A stretch of 64,000 nucleotides of DNA. Origin: Spinacia oleracea. Lineage: Eukaryota; Streptophyta; Magnoliopsida; Caryophyllales; Amaranthaceae. The translations under genes were made by a program, and so were the position numbers. Below, one piece after another: positions 49,021 through 59,679 of the stretch. Within the stretch, counting starts at the first letter, position 1; each line of letters opens with the position of its first letter. Below the pieces are notes generated by a model. That model saw only the letters and a list, made by a program, of their open reading frames with translations. It had not been told where the DNA came from and did not search any database. The stretch lies in the NCBI RefSeq assembly GCF_020520425.1, contig NC_079491.1:5753143-5817142 (forward strand), given 5' to 3'.

Positions 49021-49474
49021 ATAGTCCCTGCTATGTGATAAGCTAATAGTTAACTGAAAATCAAAAAACTTTGTACATACTCCAGGTTTCAACTTATCAA
49101 AGAAGAGAACCAAACCTCTATCTGTAACATTCAATGGGGTTCTTTTCGATGATGAAGATGTCTCAATAAGCTTATTTTGATATATATATATACTCAGAAA
49201 AAAAAAAGAAAAAAAAAAAAAGCATCCACACACGAGTAAAAAGACATGCATATAGTATCAACAGTGCTGCAAATATATATACTCCAACTGCCATATTATA
49301 CAAACTATTTAACCAAATCCCAGAATACTGACTGAGTCTGAGGCACAATCTCAGCAAAACCATAAAACAGGATACAAGTTCAAAAACACAACCATTTATT
49401 TATAATAACTGGCTTAAAAGATAGCTAGGTAGGTTTATCTTTATCTGATGTAGGATCAGTTCAGGTCTCTACTA

Positions 49475-52400
49475 TCATTGCTCCCCAGAAATCAGATCCA
49501 TCACCACGCGCGTTATACTTCCATTGTTCTTGGCTAGCAGCTTCTTGTTTATCTCTTTGTCTTCAAAACCCTGTATAGCCAAAAGGGAAAAAAAATCAAC
49601 TTAAACCAAGTACAAACCAACTAGACCTGATCAACATCAGCACAGCCCAAAATTTTGCCGGTTTGGGCAGAAGTTGAGGCCCGATGTAAATTTTAAATTT
49701 TTTGGCGGGCTTTGGGCAACGTAAAACTACACTTAGTTATAAATTTGACACAGCCCAAAAAGCACGGGTTTGGGCACAAAATTGGGTCTGAATCATGGCC
49801 CGACTGATGTGATGGGCTGTTTTTATATCCCGGCCCGACAGGAACCCGACCGGCCAGCCTTTTCATCAGGCCTAAAACCAACTCAAAGGAAAGCTGATAA
49901 ATTGGTTTCTCTAGCTTACCATCTCTTTCAGCTCCTCAAGCATAGGATCCCATTCAGAAACACCACAGAGCTCATCCACAGACCGCTCCAGGTCATACTC
50001 ATTTACGCGAAGAACTTCTTTATTCAAGTCAATTTGCTTAAAACCCATCTCCTCCAATTCCTTCAGCAGGCACTCTTCGACGTTGTTTTTCTCATTATTA
50101 TCTCGCTCAAGGTTGTTTTCATCATTCTTGGCAGTAGAAGTGTTGGAAGAAAATCCCTCGGACATATCGATGATGGGGTATAAAGCTGCAGGAGGAGCAG
50201 ATGGCGGTGATTCATGGTTGTCATTAGCAGCAACATCAGGATTTGACAAAAGGGATTCCTCAGGTAATAAACTAGTATCAGCAGCCACAATAGCTGGTGA
50301 TGCTGATGATGAAGCTACAGCTGAAGTGGGGAACAGCCCATCATCACTTGTGATCAGTAAATCATTATTGATCGGAAAGTTCAAATCTTCAATCTCAACA
50401 TTACTTTTCTGCTCAACCACAACATTAGGTTCTTGCTCAACCATTGATGGAACCCTAACATCTTCTTCAGAGTTCAATGCAGGTTCAACCTTTACGTCTA
50501 GACCCTGAGGGGGAAGGGCTCCAGTAGTCTCGGGAGGGAGATTCAAGTCCAACCCTGAAGTACCCTCATTTGTCAAATCTACAGAAGGATCGACCTGATG
50601 GAGAAAAGGAAAGATTAGTTAATAAAAAAAGAACATTAATCACAACTAGTTTTTAACACGTGCGATGCACTGAGTTCATTCTTAATTTAAAATATTGGTT
50701 TAATTTTCTCTACACATGATAAAAGAGAGGAGGAATGAGAAACAAATATATTGAAAAAACGGTAGATGATGAGTTTCGAGTTAAATATAAATTATTCAAT
50801 TGAAAATTGAAATATGAGCTACTAAAAGTAAGTTAAAATGCAACTAAATACACGATGGTTTATAAAAATGAATATAAAAGGAGAGCAGAAAGGTATGATG
50901 GTTTGAAGAAAAAATAGAAAAGCAAGACGAAATATAAAAGGACATGTGGCATCATGGTAGTAAATTTCTTGTGTTTTAAAATATTAGTATAGATAGATGT
51001 TCTCTAAATAAATAGGGTCATGAGAAGTTGAGAACAGACCTGTATTAGAACCCAAACCCGCTGCCCAAACTTATGTCCAGATGGCTCTGCCATTCTCCAA
51101 TAGGAAATATACCGGCCCGGCAACTCTGGTGCAATGAAATCAACTGCTATGTCGATTTCTTTACCAACATTCACACCATCGACGGGTAACTAAAGATTTC
51201 AAAACAAAAGCACCGTCAAAAAAATTCCTAATAAACATAAGATCTCTTATGGGACAAGGTTGGGAGATGAATACCTCAATCCTTGCTGAATCAGAGGCAC
51301 TAAACCGATCTCCCCCGATCCAGACAAGTTGTAGTCCATGATGCCATGGAAGTGAGCCATTGTTACGCATACGCCATATCTTGGTAAAGGGTGTCGACGG
51401 GGACATCATTGTCCCATCCATAACATTGACATCCGTGATGAAGCGACTGTCAAGTCTAGAGCGATGGTGTTTTCCTGTAGGTAGCTTCATCCATGATGGG
51501 AGCACAGGAGGGACAGGAGGGAAAGGGACGCGAAGACCCTTGAAACCCTTCAAGAGTACATTTAAAAGTAAGTGAAAACTCTTCCAAATAACAAAGTGGG
51601 AAAATTAAGTTAGGTGGGGGTGGTAATGTGATATACGTACAGGATCATAGAAGCTTTTGAAGGCCATTGGATGCCTGGAGTGGACAGGGAAATCAAATCG
51701 AGAGTAATCTGCATCATTTCCCATTCGTCCAAAGCAAATGTGGCACAAGTCATAATCATGTTTCCTGCAAAAAGAAGGTTAGTAGATCAATTTAGAAGAA
51801 CAATGACAATATCCTTAAAACCACAAGATAAATCTTACACTTTGGACTTGAACCGTGGTCCGATGATTGGAAGAATCCCACAGCCATCACAGCGGACTCC
51901 TTTGTGGAAAATGGTGCCCATAGCATCAACTTTGTTGTAGCTCTCGTTGAACAGATAGGGATTTTGCCCAATTTGATCAACAAAGTTATCTTGGTCACGC
52001 CATGTCATGCTTCCAGTTGGCATGGTAACCCCTGAAAAAGGGCACTCACCTACAGGCTTGAAAGAGCTTCCACCCAATTGAAAACTCCTAGTGCCACCAA
52101 CGTTGGACTTACTTGTTTCCTTCTCAGAGGAAACACGCTTTTTGACGCTACCTTTAGAGAAGTTTATCGTGTGCACACCAGCACTTAATTTTCTAGCAGA
52201 GGTTTCAATAGCCTCCTTGTTCTTCTTTTTACCTTCAGCAGTAGTCAATTTGTGAGAAGAAGGTTCAGAGGCTGCGTTCTTGCCTTTGACAGTATAAGCG
52301 CAAGCTGGGGGAAGTGGAATGGGCTCTGCTTCTCTTGTATCTTGAGGGGTACTTTTGGGAGACTGCTTCACAGAACTAGATGTTTTAGTATCAGTATGCT

Positions 52401-54068
52401 TTACCCCTTCACTAGTAGAAACATCAACCTGCCGACTTTGAGAGTTTTGTTTATCGCCTTCAGCCTGACTGCTTACATTAGAAGTACCACAATCAGAAGG
52501 AGATACATTCAGGTATTGCTGCCCTGTTTTCGAAAAACCATCTACAAGATCAGCAAGTATAGGAGAAGTAGATGCAGCTTTTGATGTCAACATAGTAGAG
52601 ATCTTTGCAAAAGTATCACGCAGAGGCTCTGGAACAGATTTCAAGAATTCAGCAACATTAGGATTGACGGTCTGTTGCAAACTTGGCGAGGACGACTCTC
52701 TAGGGGTTGAGCTTTCACTGAATGTGGCACTAGGTTGAGCAGCCTTGTCTGTTTTCAGGCTAACAGTGATCCTAACTGGATTCAATCCCTGCCTCACCAC
52801 ATCATACAGATCTTCATCCTCAACAAGGGTAACCAAGTCACCATCTTCATCTTGATAAGTCAGGCTAAAATTTGCACTTGATGGCATGTTGAAAAGAGAA
52901 AAAATCTTTAGCCTCAGACCTTCCATGTTGATATCTAAGCGCTGATCACCATTAACAGGAACATTGAAACGCCTGAGCGTATCCTCGTATTTGACCTACA
53001 AAGTAATACAATGAGAGGATAAGCGTAACATCAAGCTTCAGAAGACCAATTATAACTCTGGATGACCAACAGGCAACGGGTAGTAACCAGCAATATCCAA
53101 AATTTCAAACCATGGAAGTGTAAGACCCTAGCTAACTTGATTGTAATACAGAGACTGAATGAAGTGAGAAAAATGTAACACTTGTATTAGGGTTAGTAAC
53201 ATGATTTTGTTCTACAAGTTTTCTACTCGTATTATGCTGGTAATCTCTCAACCCTAACATTAATCCTAAATTTTTATTCTATGTTACCCCAATACTTCAT
53301 TTCAACCTCAACTAGTCAATTAACCGTGTCAAATACCCAACACCAGGACAAAGATATGACTTAAAGACACTTCATTTTGGACCAAAATCAAGCGAAATTT
53401 TACAAAACGTCCGTTTGGGGACCTGAATACATGTCTGAGGATGGTACAGGTACAAAGGGAAACGAATCCCATTAGTAGATTAGTTGATTAGGAGTCCAAT
53501 TTAGTAACGATAGTTAACATCTGCTATTGATCAGGACTGGTTATTACTGTAAATGTGGTTTGGCGTTTAATCATAAAAAACAGCAAGTAATTTAGCAAAA
53601 CTGATCAAAGTGATCACCAATACTCATCAGAGTTACCACGAGCTAAATTCATATGACGTGCACAAACAAGTTCGGTTCATAACTTCAAAAAATCAAAGAG
53701 AAATGATGACAACTACAAAATGCTAAAATAAATAAATCAATTTGTAGGTCTCAATAATCAACCCACACGAAAATCAACCACAAATCAATTTTTTGATTTC
53801 ATCACAACATACAGGCCAAATCGAAAGGATAAAACCTAATTTAGACGAGCTATTCCCAAAATCAAAACGAAAAATCAGATAAATTTGACATGCAATTACA
53901 CTTTCACACTCAATCAAACACGAATTAAACCGCAATTTAACGGACAATCAACAAATAAACAGAGAAAGTCGAAACAAAAAACAAAGAAATCCAACAATCC
54001 GAAAAATTGAAAATCGCAAAACAAAATTGATAAGAAATCCGAACCTTGATGACAACGGAGGAAGCCAT
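49475..54068 (-). CDS. NBR1: selective autophagy receptor NBR1
   Basis: Seven coding exons: 54045-54068, 51839-52995, 51641-51764, 51275-51547, 51040-51189, 49920-50594, 49475-49570. They sum to 2499 nt, 832 aa, in one frame. An N-terminal PB1 domain (~9-88, with the acidic DEDGDL...EDEDLY motif) mediates self-assembly. A ZZ zinc finger starts near GVRCDGCG (~374) and continues KHDYDLCHICF. The NBR1 four-tryptophan domain follows (WRMRNNGSLPWHHGLQLVW, WRMAEPSG). Two C-terminal UBA domains flank an AIM-like SEWDPML (Trp791). The receptor binds ubiquitylated cargo and ATG8 and is itself degraded in the vacuole. The length is close to tobacco Joka2 and longer than Arabidopsis NBR1, as I recall them. 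The AIM hydrophobic position is Met instead of Leu/Ile/Val. The first coding exon is only 24 nt, followed by a ~1-kb intron. Confidence 0.96.
49622..49874. mobile_element. hAT MITE in the last NBR1 intron (253 bp)
   Basis: The ends TAGACCTGATCAACATC and, reversed, TAGGCCTGATGAAAAGG are inverted repeats, and AAACCAAC (8 bp) is duplicated at 49614-49621 and 49875-49882. The interior has GGGC/GCCC motifs in both orientations. A fragment with a similar end (TAGACCTGTTCGACGGG) is at ~31180 in the kinase gene. Confidence 0.85.
50646..50993 (-). mobile_element. non-autonomous Helitron in an NBR1 intron (348 bp)
   Basis: On the minus strand it begins TCTATACTAATATTTT and ends with a GTGCATCGCAC hairpin and CTAG, between A50645 and T50994. 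The body resembles the relic at ~54770-55000. Confidence 0.85.
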
Positions 54069-54768
54069 GATCAGTGAACTCGAGAATCACAGGGACGAGA
54101 AATCAAAAGTAAAAAAAGCGTGCCAGTAATCCGCTTTCCTAAACCCTAATTCGAAGAGAGAATTTCAAAGGTTTGATTTTTTATCTGGAGAGAGAATTTC
54201 GGGAGATTAAGGGCAAAAAAAAACCTAATGATGATCCTAAATGATAATTGGAAATCTTGGAAATTGATCTTAATTTATGTACTCGCACTATTATCTATAT
54301 TCACGCGCGTACCCGTTAGCCGCGATTATCTCTTCCTTCGTAACCTCTTGAGATTCCCAACTCAGTTTGATATTGTTTGTCTGGAAATATAAATATCTGG
54401 GTTCATTTATGGAGTTTATATAGGCTAGTGGTTGCCAAGTTGGGTATTGTGTTTCTTGTTCGAAAAGAAAGACTACTAGGCTAAGGAATGGTATTGGAGG
54501 GTAATTTGGTCATTTTACTCATGTGGAAAATGTCAATGTAACATTAAGATTGATTTAGACCTAAAAATGGTGACTTGTGGTTAATATGAAATTAGATGTG
54601 AGACGGAGTTCACACCCAAACCCAAAAAAAAAAATGAAACGGAGTGATAATCAGTTAATCGTGCTTCGAATATTTGATATGGGCACAAATAAATGATTAT
54701 TTGACTTTAAATTATCTGAACACAAGTTGATAATTGAATCAAAATTGATCATAACTTAAATTGAGTTG
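54069..54768. other. NBR1 promoter and leader region
   Basis: Upstream of the NBR1 start (minus strand). It should contain the leader and promoter; no clear TATA box was chosen and no other gene is seen. Confidence 0.35.
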
Positions 54769-54772
54769 AATT

Positions 54773-55010
54773 AGTTTTAGCGCATACGATGCATATGTTT
54801 TCTGTTAATTAAATAGGTTAGCCATAATTCTTTGTGCAATAAAAGAGACGAGTAACGAAAAACAAAAATATTGAAACAACGGTATAGGATGAATACAGAA
54901 TATGAAATTAATTTGATGCAAATTGTTCAATTAGAATGTGAACTACTAAAAATACTACTATGTATTTTCGTAAAATTAAGTTTTAGAAAACTACAAAATA
55001 TCCAAATTAA
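54773..55010 (-). mobile_element. Helitron relic
   Basis: TTAGTTTTAGCGCATACGA at the left and the following 'aaaagagacgagtaacgaaaaac...attgaaacaacggta' match the 3' part of the Helitron at 50646. The CTAG end has changed to TTAG and the 5' end is not identifiable. Confidence 0.5.
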
Positions 55011-56175
55011 ATTTACAATTGAAACAAGTTCAGTCAATTTTCTTTAAGTTTGCACGGACCACCTTTCCTCAACGTTGTGATAGAAATGGTTTGAAAAAGG
55101 GAAAAAAAATCACAAAAACACTCTTCACGGGTAGTTTTCTTTCCATTAATGGCATAACCTTCCTCTTATGGGATTTTAGCTAGTGGTTGGACATTAAGTT
55201 TACATGTGATGTTTCATCTTCACAAAGTAAGTCTACCAAGCTAAGGAACAAATATTTAGGGGATTCAATAGTCAAACAACAAAACCACAAAAATACTAAT
55301 ACTATCCCATATTAGTTAACTAGTGCTAAACTAAATTACGTAACTTTAATACATTTTGTTATGTCGCAAAAAACCCTAAGTACTTAGTAGCATCGAGAAC
55401 AAACTACAGGACCGCCCCGTCGTTAAAAAAATTGCCTCTTCAAAAGTCTTACAATCGTCAACGTTTTTTCCGTGTCTAAGATGAGACAAACCCCATTATT
55501 TGCAACTTTACGGGTATTGGCAACCCGATTGAACATAAATTGGGTTGGGTCAAGCCTTATAACACAACAGTGAAGATGATGAAATTCCCATTTTCTCCCG
55601 TAGGATTCACCAGCACTCCATGACCATTCTGTTAAAACCCAACGTTAAAATCTCTAAACAGAGAATTACTACAAAGAACTACTGTCATACACAACTTATG
55701 TATGATTAAGATCATAACTTTTACTGTCAGTAGTTTTATCAATTGTTACCTGTACTGCAATCCTGCATCATTGGGAAGCAGATTATGTTCCTGTAACTGT
55801 AACTCTGTAGTAAGAATGTATCCCTGTTTTGAAATGCAAATGCAATACTTTTTCCTACCCAATCTCAAAGAATAAGCCAATCTAACTAGAAATAAAGTAC
55901 TCTGTATATACTCATAAATAAATTGTAGGAAGAGCATGGAGGCTATACCAAATCTTCGACAATTTATCTCAAAATCTTGCCATTTTCAATACCAAATTCA
56001 TCAGCTTTACATAAGTGCCACATATTGTACAAAGTTTTTGACTACAGAGTGAAATACAGAGATTCAACCATTAGTAATATGTAATAGAAATCTACAACAA
56101 AGTCATGAAATTACACTGGATATCAGTAAATCACAAATTTAAGTTGATCCATCCCAGATAAGCTCAACCAACATA
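55011..56175. other. intergenic DNA, EXO70B1 3' flank
   Basis: No gene is recognised. The right part should hold the EXO70B1 3' UTR (minus strand). A minus frame at 55746-55937 has no recognisable content. Confidence 0.4.
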
Positions 56176-58155
56176 TCATTTTCTATAGATATTATTCAAT
56201 GACCTTTGAGATCCACTGAACAAATCTATTATATAGTTTTCCAAATCATCAGCAGTGTACTTTATATACTTCTCACTGATTTCATTACTGTGTCGTCCCA
56301 CAAAGCTTCGATATGCTCGGATTACCTGAAGCGATGTTGAAATTCGCAATTCTTCCTGAAGCTGAGAATCCTTCACTAACCACCCAGTTTGATTCCTGTA
56401 AACTTCCTCAAACGCAGCGTAAAAGCTCTTCAACCTTTCTTTTAGGAAACTCTTAATGCTTGAATTCGATCCAGAGTTTTGATTTCCATCATCTTTAAGA
56501 AGGGAGAGGACGGAACTCCAGGTAGCTCGTTCGTAGTTCATTGCTTGTTGCTGAACTTTCCCGTTGTGTTTTTTGATCCAATTATCCCCGAATATATCAC
56601 TAAGCTCGGAATTCTTCACTTTTTCTGCCATGTAATGAATATTGTTCATGAGAAAGAAATGTTGTAAAGCCGTATCCTTGTATAACTTCGACTTCTCATC
56701 TATATTAGCTATGAGGGCTGAAGTGAGGGATCGGAAATGGATAGCCATTGGAGTAGTAGAATAGCAAGTAGTACCGTCAAATTGGTTAACCTCTTCTCCA
56801 AATGAAACAGAATTATTATTAGCTAATGGAGAAAACGATTCCTCTGTTTCGGCTTCTTCAAGAATCTGATTCAGAGTGTCTCTGTAATCAGTGAGGAGTC
56901 TTAGGTAGTTCATGACATACCGGGTTAGATGGTGGGTCCCACCTCCGGCAAAAGGGTTAACCGATGCATTAGTAGCAATTGCATTCTTAAACTCGAGAAA
57001 AGTAGCCCTAACTGCATCACCTAATCTCCTCAAAACCTCACAGAACTCATCCCTAACAGCCTGATCATCAGCATACAAAGAGTTTATATCAGGATGAAGT
57101 TCAAATAGAACCTCATACATATCAAGGATCCGAAACAGCTTCTCGGGCTGCCTCGGGGCAACCGCCACCGCGTCCCCGAAACTTAGAAGCTGCATCACCG
57201 AGCCTCTGGATGAGTCCGTGAAACACAAAGAGCTCAAAGATCCGAACTCCCCAAATACATCATCACATAGTCTTTTCTCACTTGCAAGATATCCCCTTAC
57301 AAAAGTTTTAAGGGCCCAAACCCATCTCTTGATTTGAGAATCCAAGTCGGCCCATTCCATTTTGAGTACATCATCAATGCTTAATGGTTCGACTTCAAGA
57401 ACAAAGAGACATCTACTAAGTGCATGTTTCCTTGCATTAACATAAGCTTGGGAGCATTCGCGGTCATAATTAGAGATGAACATCAAGTTTGCAATACATT
57501 TTAGGTCAGGAATCACATCTGGTTGTACTAAATCAACAATGAAATCCTCCAAGTTTTTACCAACAGACTCTCTTTGAAGCGAATCCTCTAACGGGTCATC
57601 CTCCAAAGAAACCGGGCTACCCACCACATCGCCCCTCTCACTAGAACGGAACGACTTGTGGCCCGGCTCAAAAGGTTGGCTATGCTGCACAATTATGTGC
57701 CCAAATTCCTCCTCAAGTCTTGCCATTGCAGTCTGAAGCACATCATGTGCTTTCCTTAAAAGCTCAACTTCTTCATTATCCTTATTCATACACAAACCCT
57801 CCAATTTCTCAGTCAAAATACGTGCCTCATCAACCGCCTTTAGGTACTCAGAAGCATCTTCTTGACCTAAATCCCATATCATGGTCTCATCTGATACAAG
57901 ACTCATTATCTTCTCTGAAACTATATTAAGATACTCCTCAGTCTCACTGACCCCCATAGTAGGAGACTCATCATCAGTCATTGGCTCATCAATCATAGCT
58001 ATGGCGGTCAATCGAGTTCGAAGATCAACCAATATTCTCCTTTCATCTTGAGATAAAGCTTTTCTAGTCCCTAATACTGCCACTATATGCTGTGCAGCAG
58101 TAATAAGGTCATCTTCTGCATTTTTTGCAGGAAGTTCAGACTCATAGCCTCCCAT
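56176..58155 (-). CDS. EXO70B1: exocyst subunit EXO70, B1-type
   Basis: Intronless 659-aa frame. The N-terminal half has helical, acidic segments (DDLITAAQHIVAVLGTRKAL, EELRIST region later) and an LEVEPLSIDDVLKMEW block typical of EXO70B. The C-terminal Exo70 domain runs from ~residue 275 (WVWALKTFVRGYLASEKRLC) through GSVMQLLSFGDAVAVAPRQPEKLFRILDMYE, HHLTRYVMNYLRLLTDYRDTL, LFLMNNIHYMAEKV-like FFLMNNIHYM, to YAAFEEVYRNQTGWLVKDSQLQEELR and the basic end. EXO70 tethers secretory vesicles to the plasma membrane via phosphoinositides; Arabidopsis EXO70B1 also acts in autophagy-related vacuolar transport and immunity. Intronless EXO70 genes are usual in plants. I assign B1 from memory of the sequence type; B2 is the alternative. 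The start is the first Met and lies 2 nt from a duplicated leader. Confidence 0.93.
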   Translation of the reverse strand: MGGYESELPAKNAEDDLITAAQHIVAVLGTRKALSQDERRILVDLRTRLTAIAMIDEPMTDDESPTMGVSETEEYLNIVSEKIMSLVSDETMIWDLGQEDASEYLKAVDEARILTEKLEGLCMNKDNEEVELLRKAHDVLQTAMARLEEEFGHIIVQHSQPFEPGHKSFRSSERGDVVGSPVSLEDDPLEDSLQRESVGKNLEDFIVDLVQPDVIPDLKCIANLMFISNYDRECSQAYVNARKHALSRCLFVLEVEPLSIDDVLKMEWADLDSQIKRWVWALKTFVRGYLASEKRLCDDVFGEFGSLSSLCFTDSSRGSVMQLLSFGDAVAVAPRQPEKLFRILDMYEVLFELHPDINSLYADDQAVRDEFCEVLRRLGDAVRATFLEFKNAIATNASVNPFAGGGTHHLTRYVMNYLRLLTDYRDTLNQILEEAETEESFSPLANNNSVSFGEEVNQFDGTTCYSTTPMAIHFRSLTSALIANIDEKSKLYKDTALQHFFLMNNIHYMAEKVKNSELSDIFGDNWIKKHNGKVQQQAMNYERATWSSVLSLLKDDGNQNSGSNSSIKSFLKERLKSFYAAFEEVYRNQTGWLVKDSQLQEELRISTSLQVIRAYRSFVGRHSNEISEKYIKYTADDLENYIIDLFSGSQRSLNNIYRK

Positions 58156-58156
58156 T

Positions 58157-58553
58157 ATAGGCCAAAGTTCACTTCTCTAAAACCCCAGATAAAACCTTAA
58201 TTTTTGGCTTCTGAAACAGTAAAACCCTCAAAAGCATGAAAAACCCAGATCAAAATTAGAATAATATACCAAACCCAGATAATTAATTTACAAATAACAC
58301 CAGATTATAAAACATCTAAATATACATTTTTTTTAAAGTAAATATCTCAATAGGCCAAAGTTCACTTCTCTAAAACCCCATATAAAACCTTAACTTTTGG
58401 CTTCTGAAACAGTAAAACCCTCAAAAGCATGAAAACCCCAGATCAAAATTTGAATAAGTATAACAAAACCAGATAATTAATTTACAAATAACATCAGATT
58501 ATAAAACATAAAGTAAACCTAAATATTCATTTTTTTAAAAATAAAAATCTCAA
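58157..58553 (-). repeat. tandem duplication of the EXO70B1 leader
   Basis: 58157-58349 and 58350-58553 are two ~193-204 bp copies sharing ATAGGCCAAAGTTCACTTCT, GGCTTCTGAAACAGTAAAAC and CAGATAATTAATTTACAAAT. Copy 1 starts right at the EXO70B1 start codon. Each copy contains a CTGTTTCAG acceptor-like site (minus strand; AG at 58212-58211 and 58405-58404), and a donor AAG/GTCAGT is at 58733-58731, so a leader intron may have two possible acceptors. Confidence 0.85.
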
Positions 58554-58739
58554 TAATTCAAGCAAAAAGGAAAAGGCTTGATTAAAGTAGATATGGACAA
58601 AGCTTAAACCCAAAAAATCTCCAAAAAAAAGTGCAAGAAGATTATGCTAATTTAACAGAAGATTAAATATGGGTTATCTAGATATTTATAGTATCAAATG
58701 TTCAAGAAAGAAAAAAATGGAACAAAACTGACCTTCAAC

Positions 58740-59555
58740 TAGCTAGATCTATGAAGTATGAACACTGGCCTGTCCCAGCTGAAGATAATGAGCGCACTAA
58801 AAAGTGGGATAAGAAGAAGATTTATTCCAGAAAAATCAACCAAATCGCCGTGTGAATATTATGAAATTAGGAGAGCAGTGAAGAAGATTCTTTAATTAGA
58901 GTATTTGAAGTGGAAACTACTGCTGTCTGCTGCAGTCTGTAGTGTTTTAATGGAGATTTTTCAGAGATATTCCTGAGGCGTGTGATACACCGCAGTTGGA
59001 CCAAGGGGGTGTTTTAGCCCATACCCACACTAAAAAAAGAAATGAAATAAATATAGAAATAAAATGGGCCCATATTGATATGAAAAGTTGTATCGTTATT
59101 CAACGTCTGCGTACGCTAAAATAATCAAATATAAATATGTAAAACAGTGATTTTGCCCTTATTACCCAACCCCCTTCACTTATAACCTCCAACTTTCACC
59201 CTTCCACTCCGACATCCTACTCCTGAAATCCGGCGAAAATCCGTCAGCCTTTTCCTTCACGCACCACCACCTTCTTCTCCACGTTCTTGGTCATCCATGC
59301 ACCACCACCTTCACCAAGCAACACCTTCATGCACCACCACCTTCACGTATAGCAGCATATTCATGCAGTAGTAGCAACACCTTGACACAGTCACAGCAGA
59401 GGCAAAGCATTGCAACATCGCAAGAACATTGCAACAACACATTGTAGCACCTCACGCGAGGTTATCAAACATCATGGACGACGTTCCTCAACGTCGTGGT
59501 CGTCGACTATGATGCACGCTGCTTTGTTGGATGTGATGATTTTTTTCTAAGCCCA
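58740..59555. other. EXO70B1 upstream flank and CACC-rich DNA
   Basis: The EXO70B1 promoter should lie at 58740-59050. From ~59180 to 59480 a CACCACCACCTTCA unit recurs about five times in a leader-like sequence, with no supported frame. Confidence 0.4.
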
Positions 59556-59559
59556 CAGT

Positions 59560-59679
59560 GCCGCACACTAATTGCGGTCGCCACCAAGGCTGGTCGCACA
59601 AGATTTGCGGCATAGCCATGGTCGGTGTCGCAGATCTTGTGTAGTCGGCCATGGTGGTGGCTGCGACTCGTGTGCGGCA
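59560..59679. repeat. 120-bp imperfect hairpin
   Basis: Left arm 59560-59613 (GCCGCACACTAATTGCGG...CACAAGATTTGCGGCA) pairs with right arm 59627-59679 (TGTCGCAGATCTTGTG...CGTGTGCGGCA) with ~80% complementarity and a ~13-nt loop around TAGCCATGGTCGG. It could be a MIRNA-like foldback, a MITE remnant or part of the Mutator element to its right. Confidence 0.75.

Noticed and set aside
59180-59480. small Pro/His-rich gene
   Set aside because: The CACCACCACCTTCA repeat gives low-complexity frames with stops; no frame is conserved in style.
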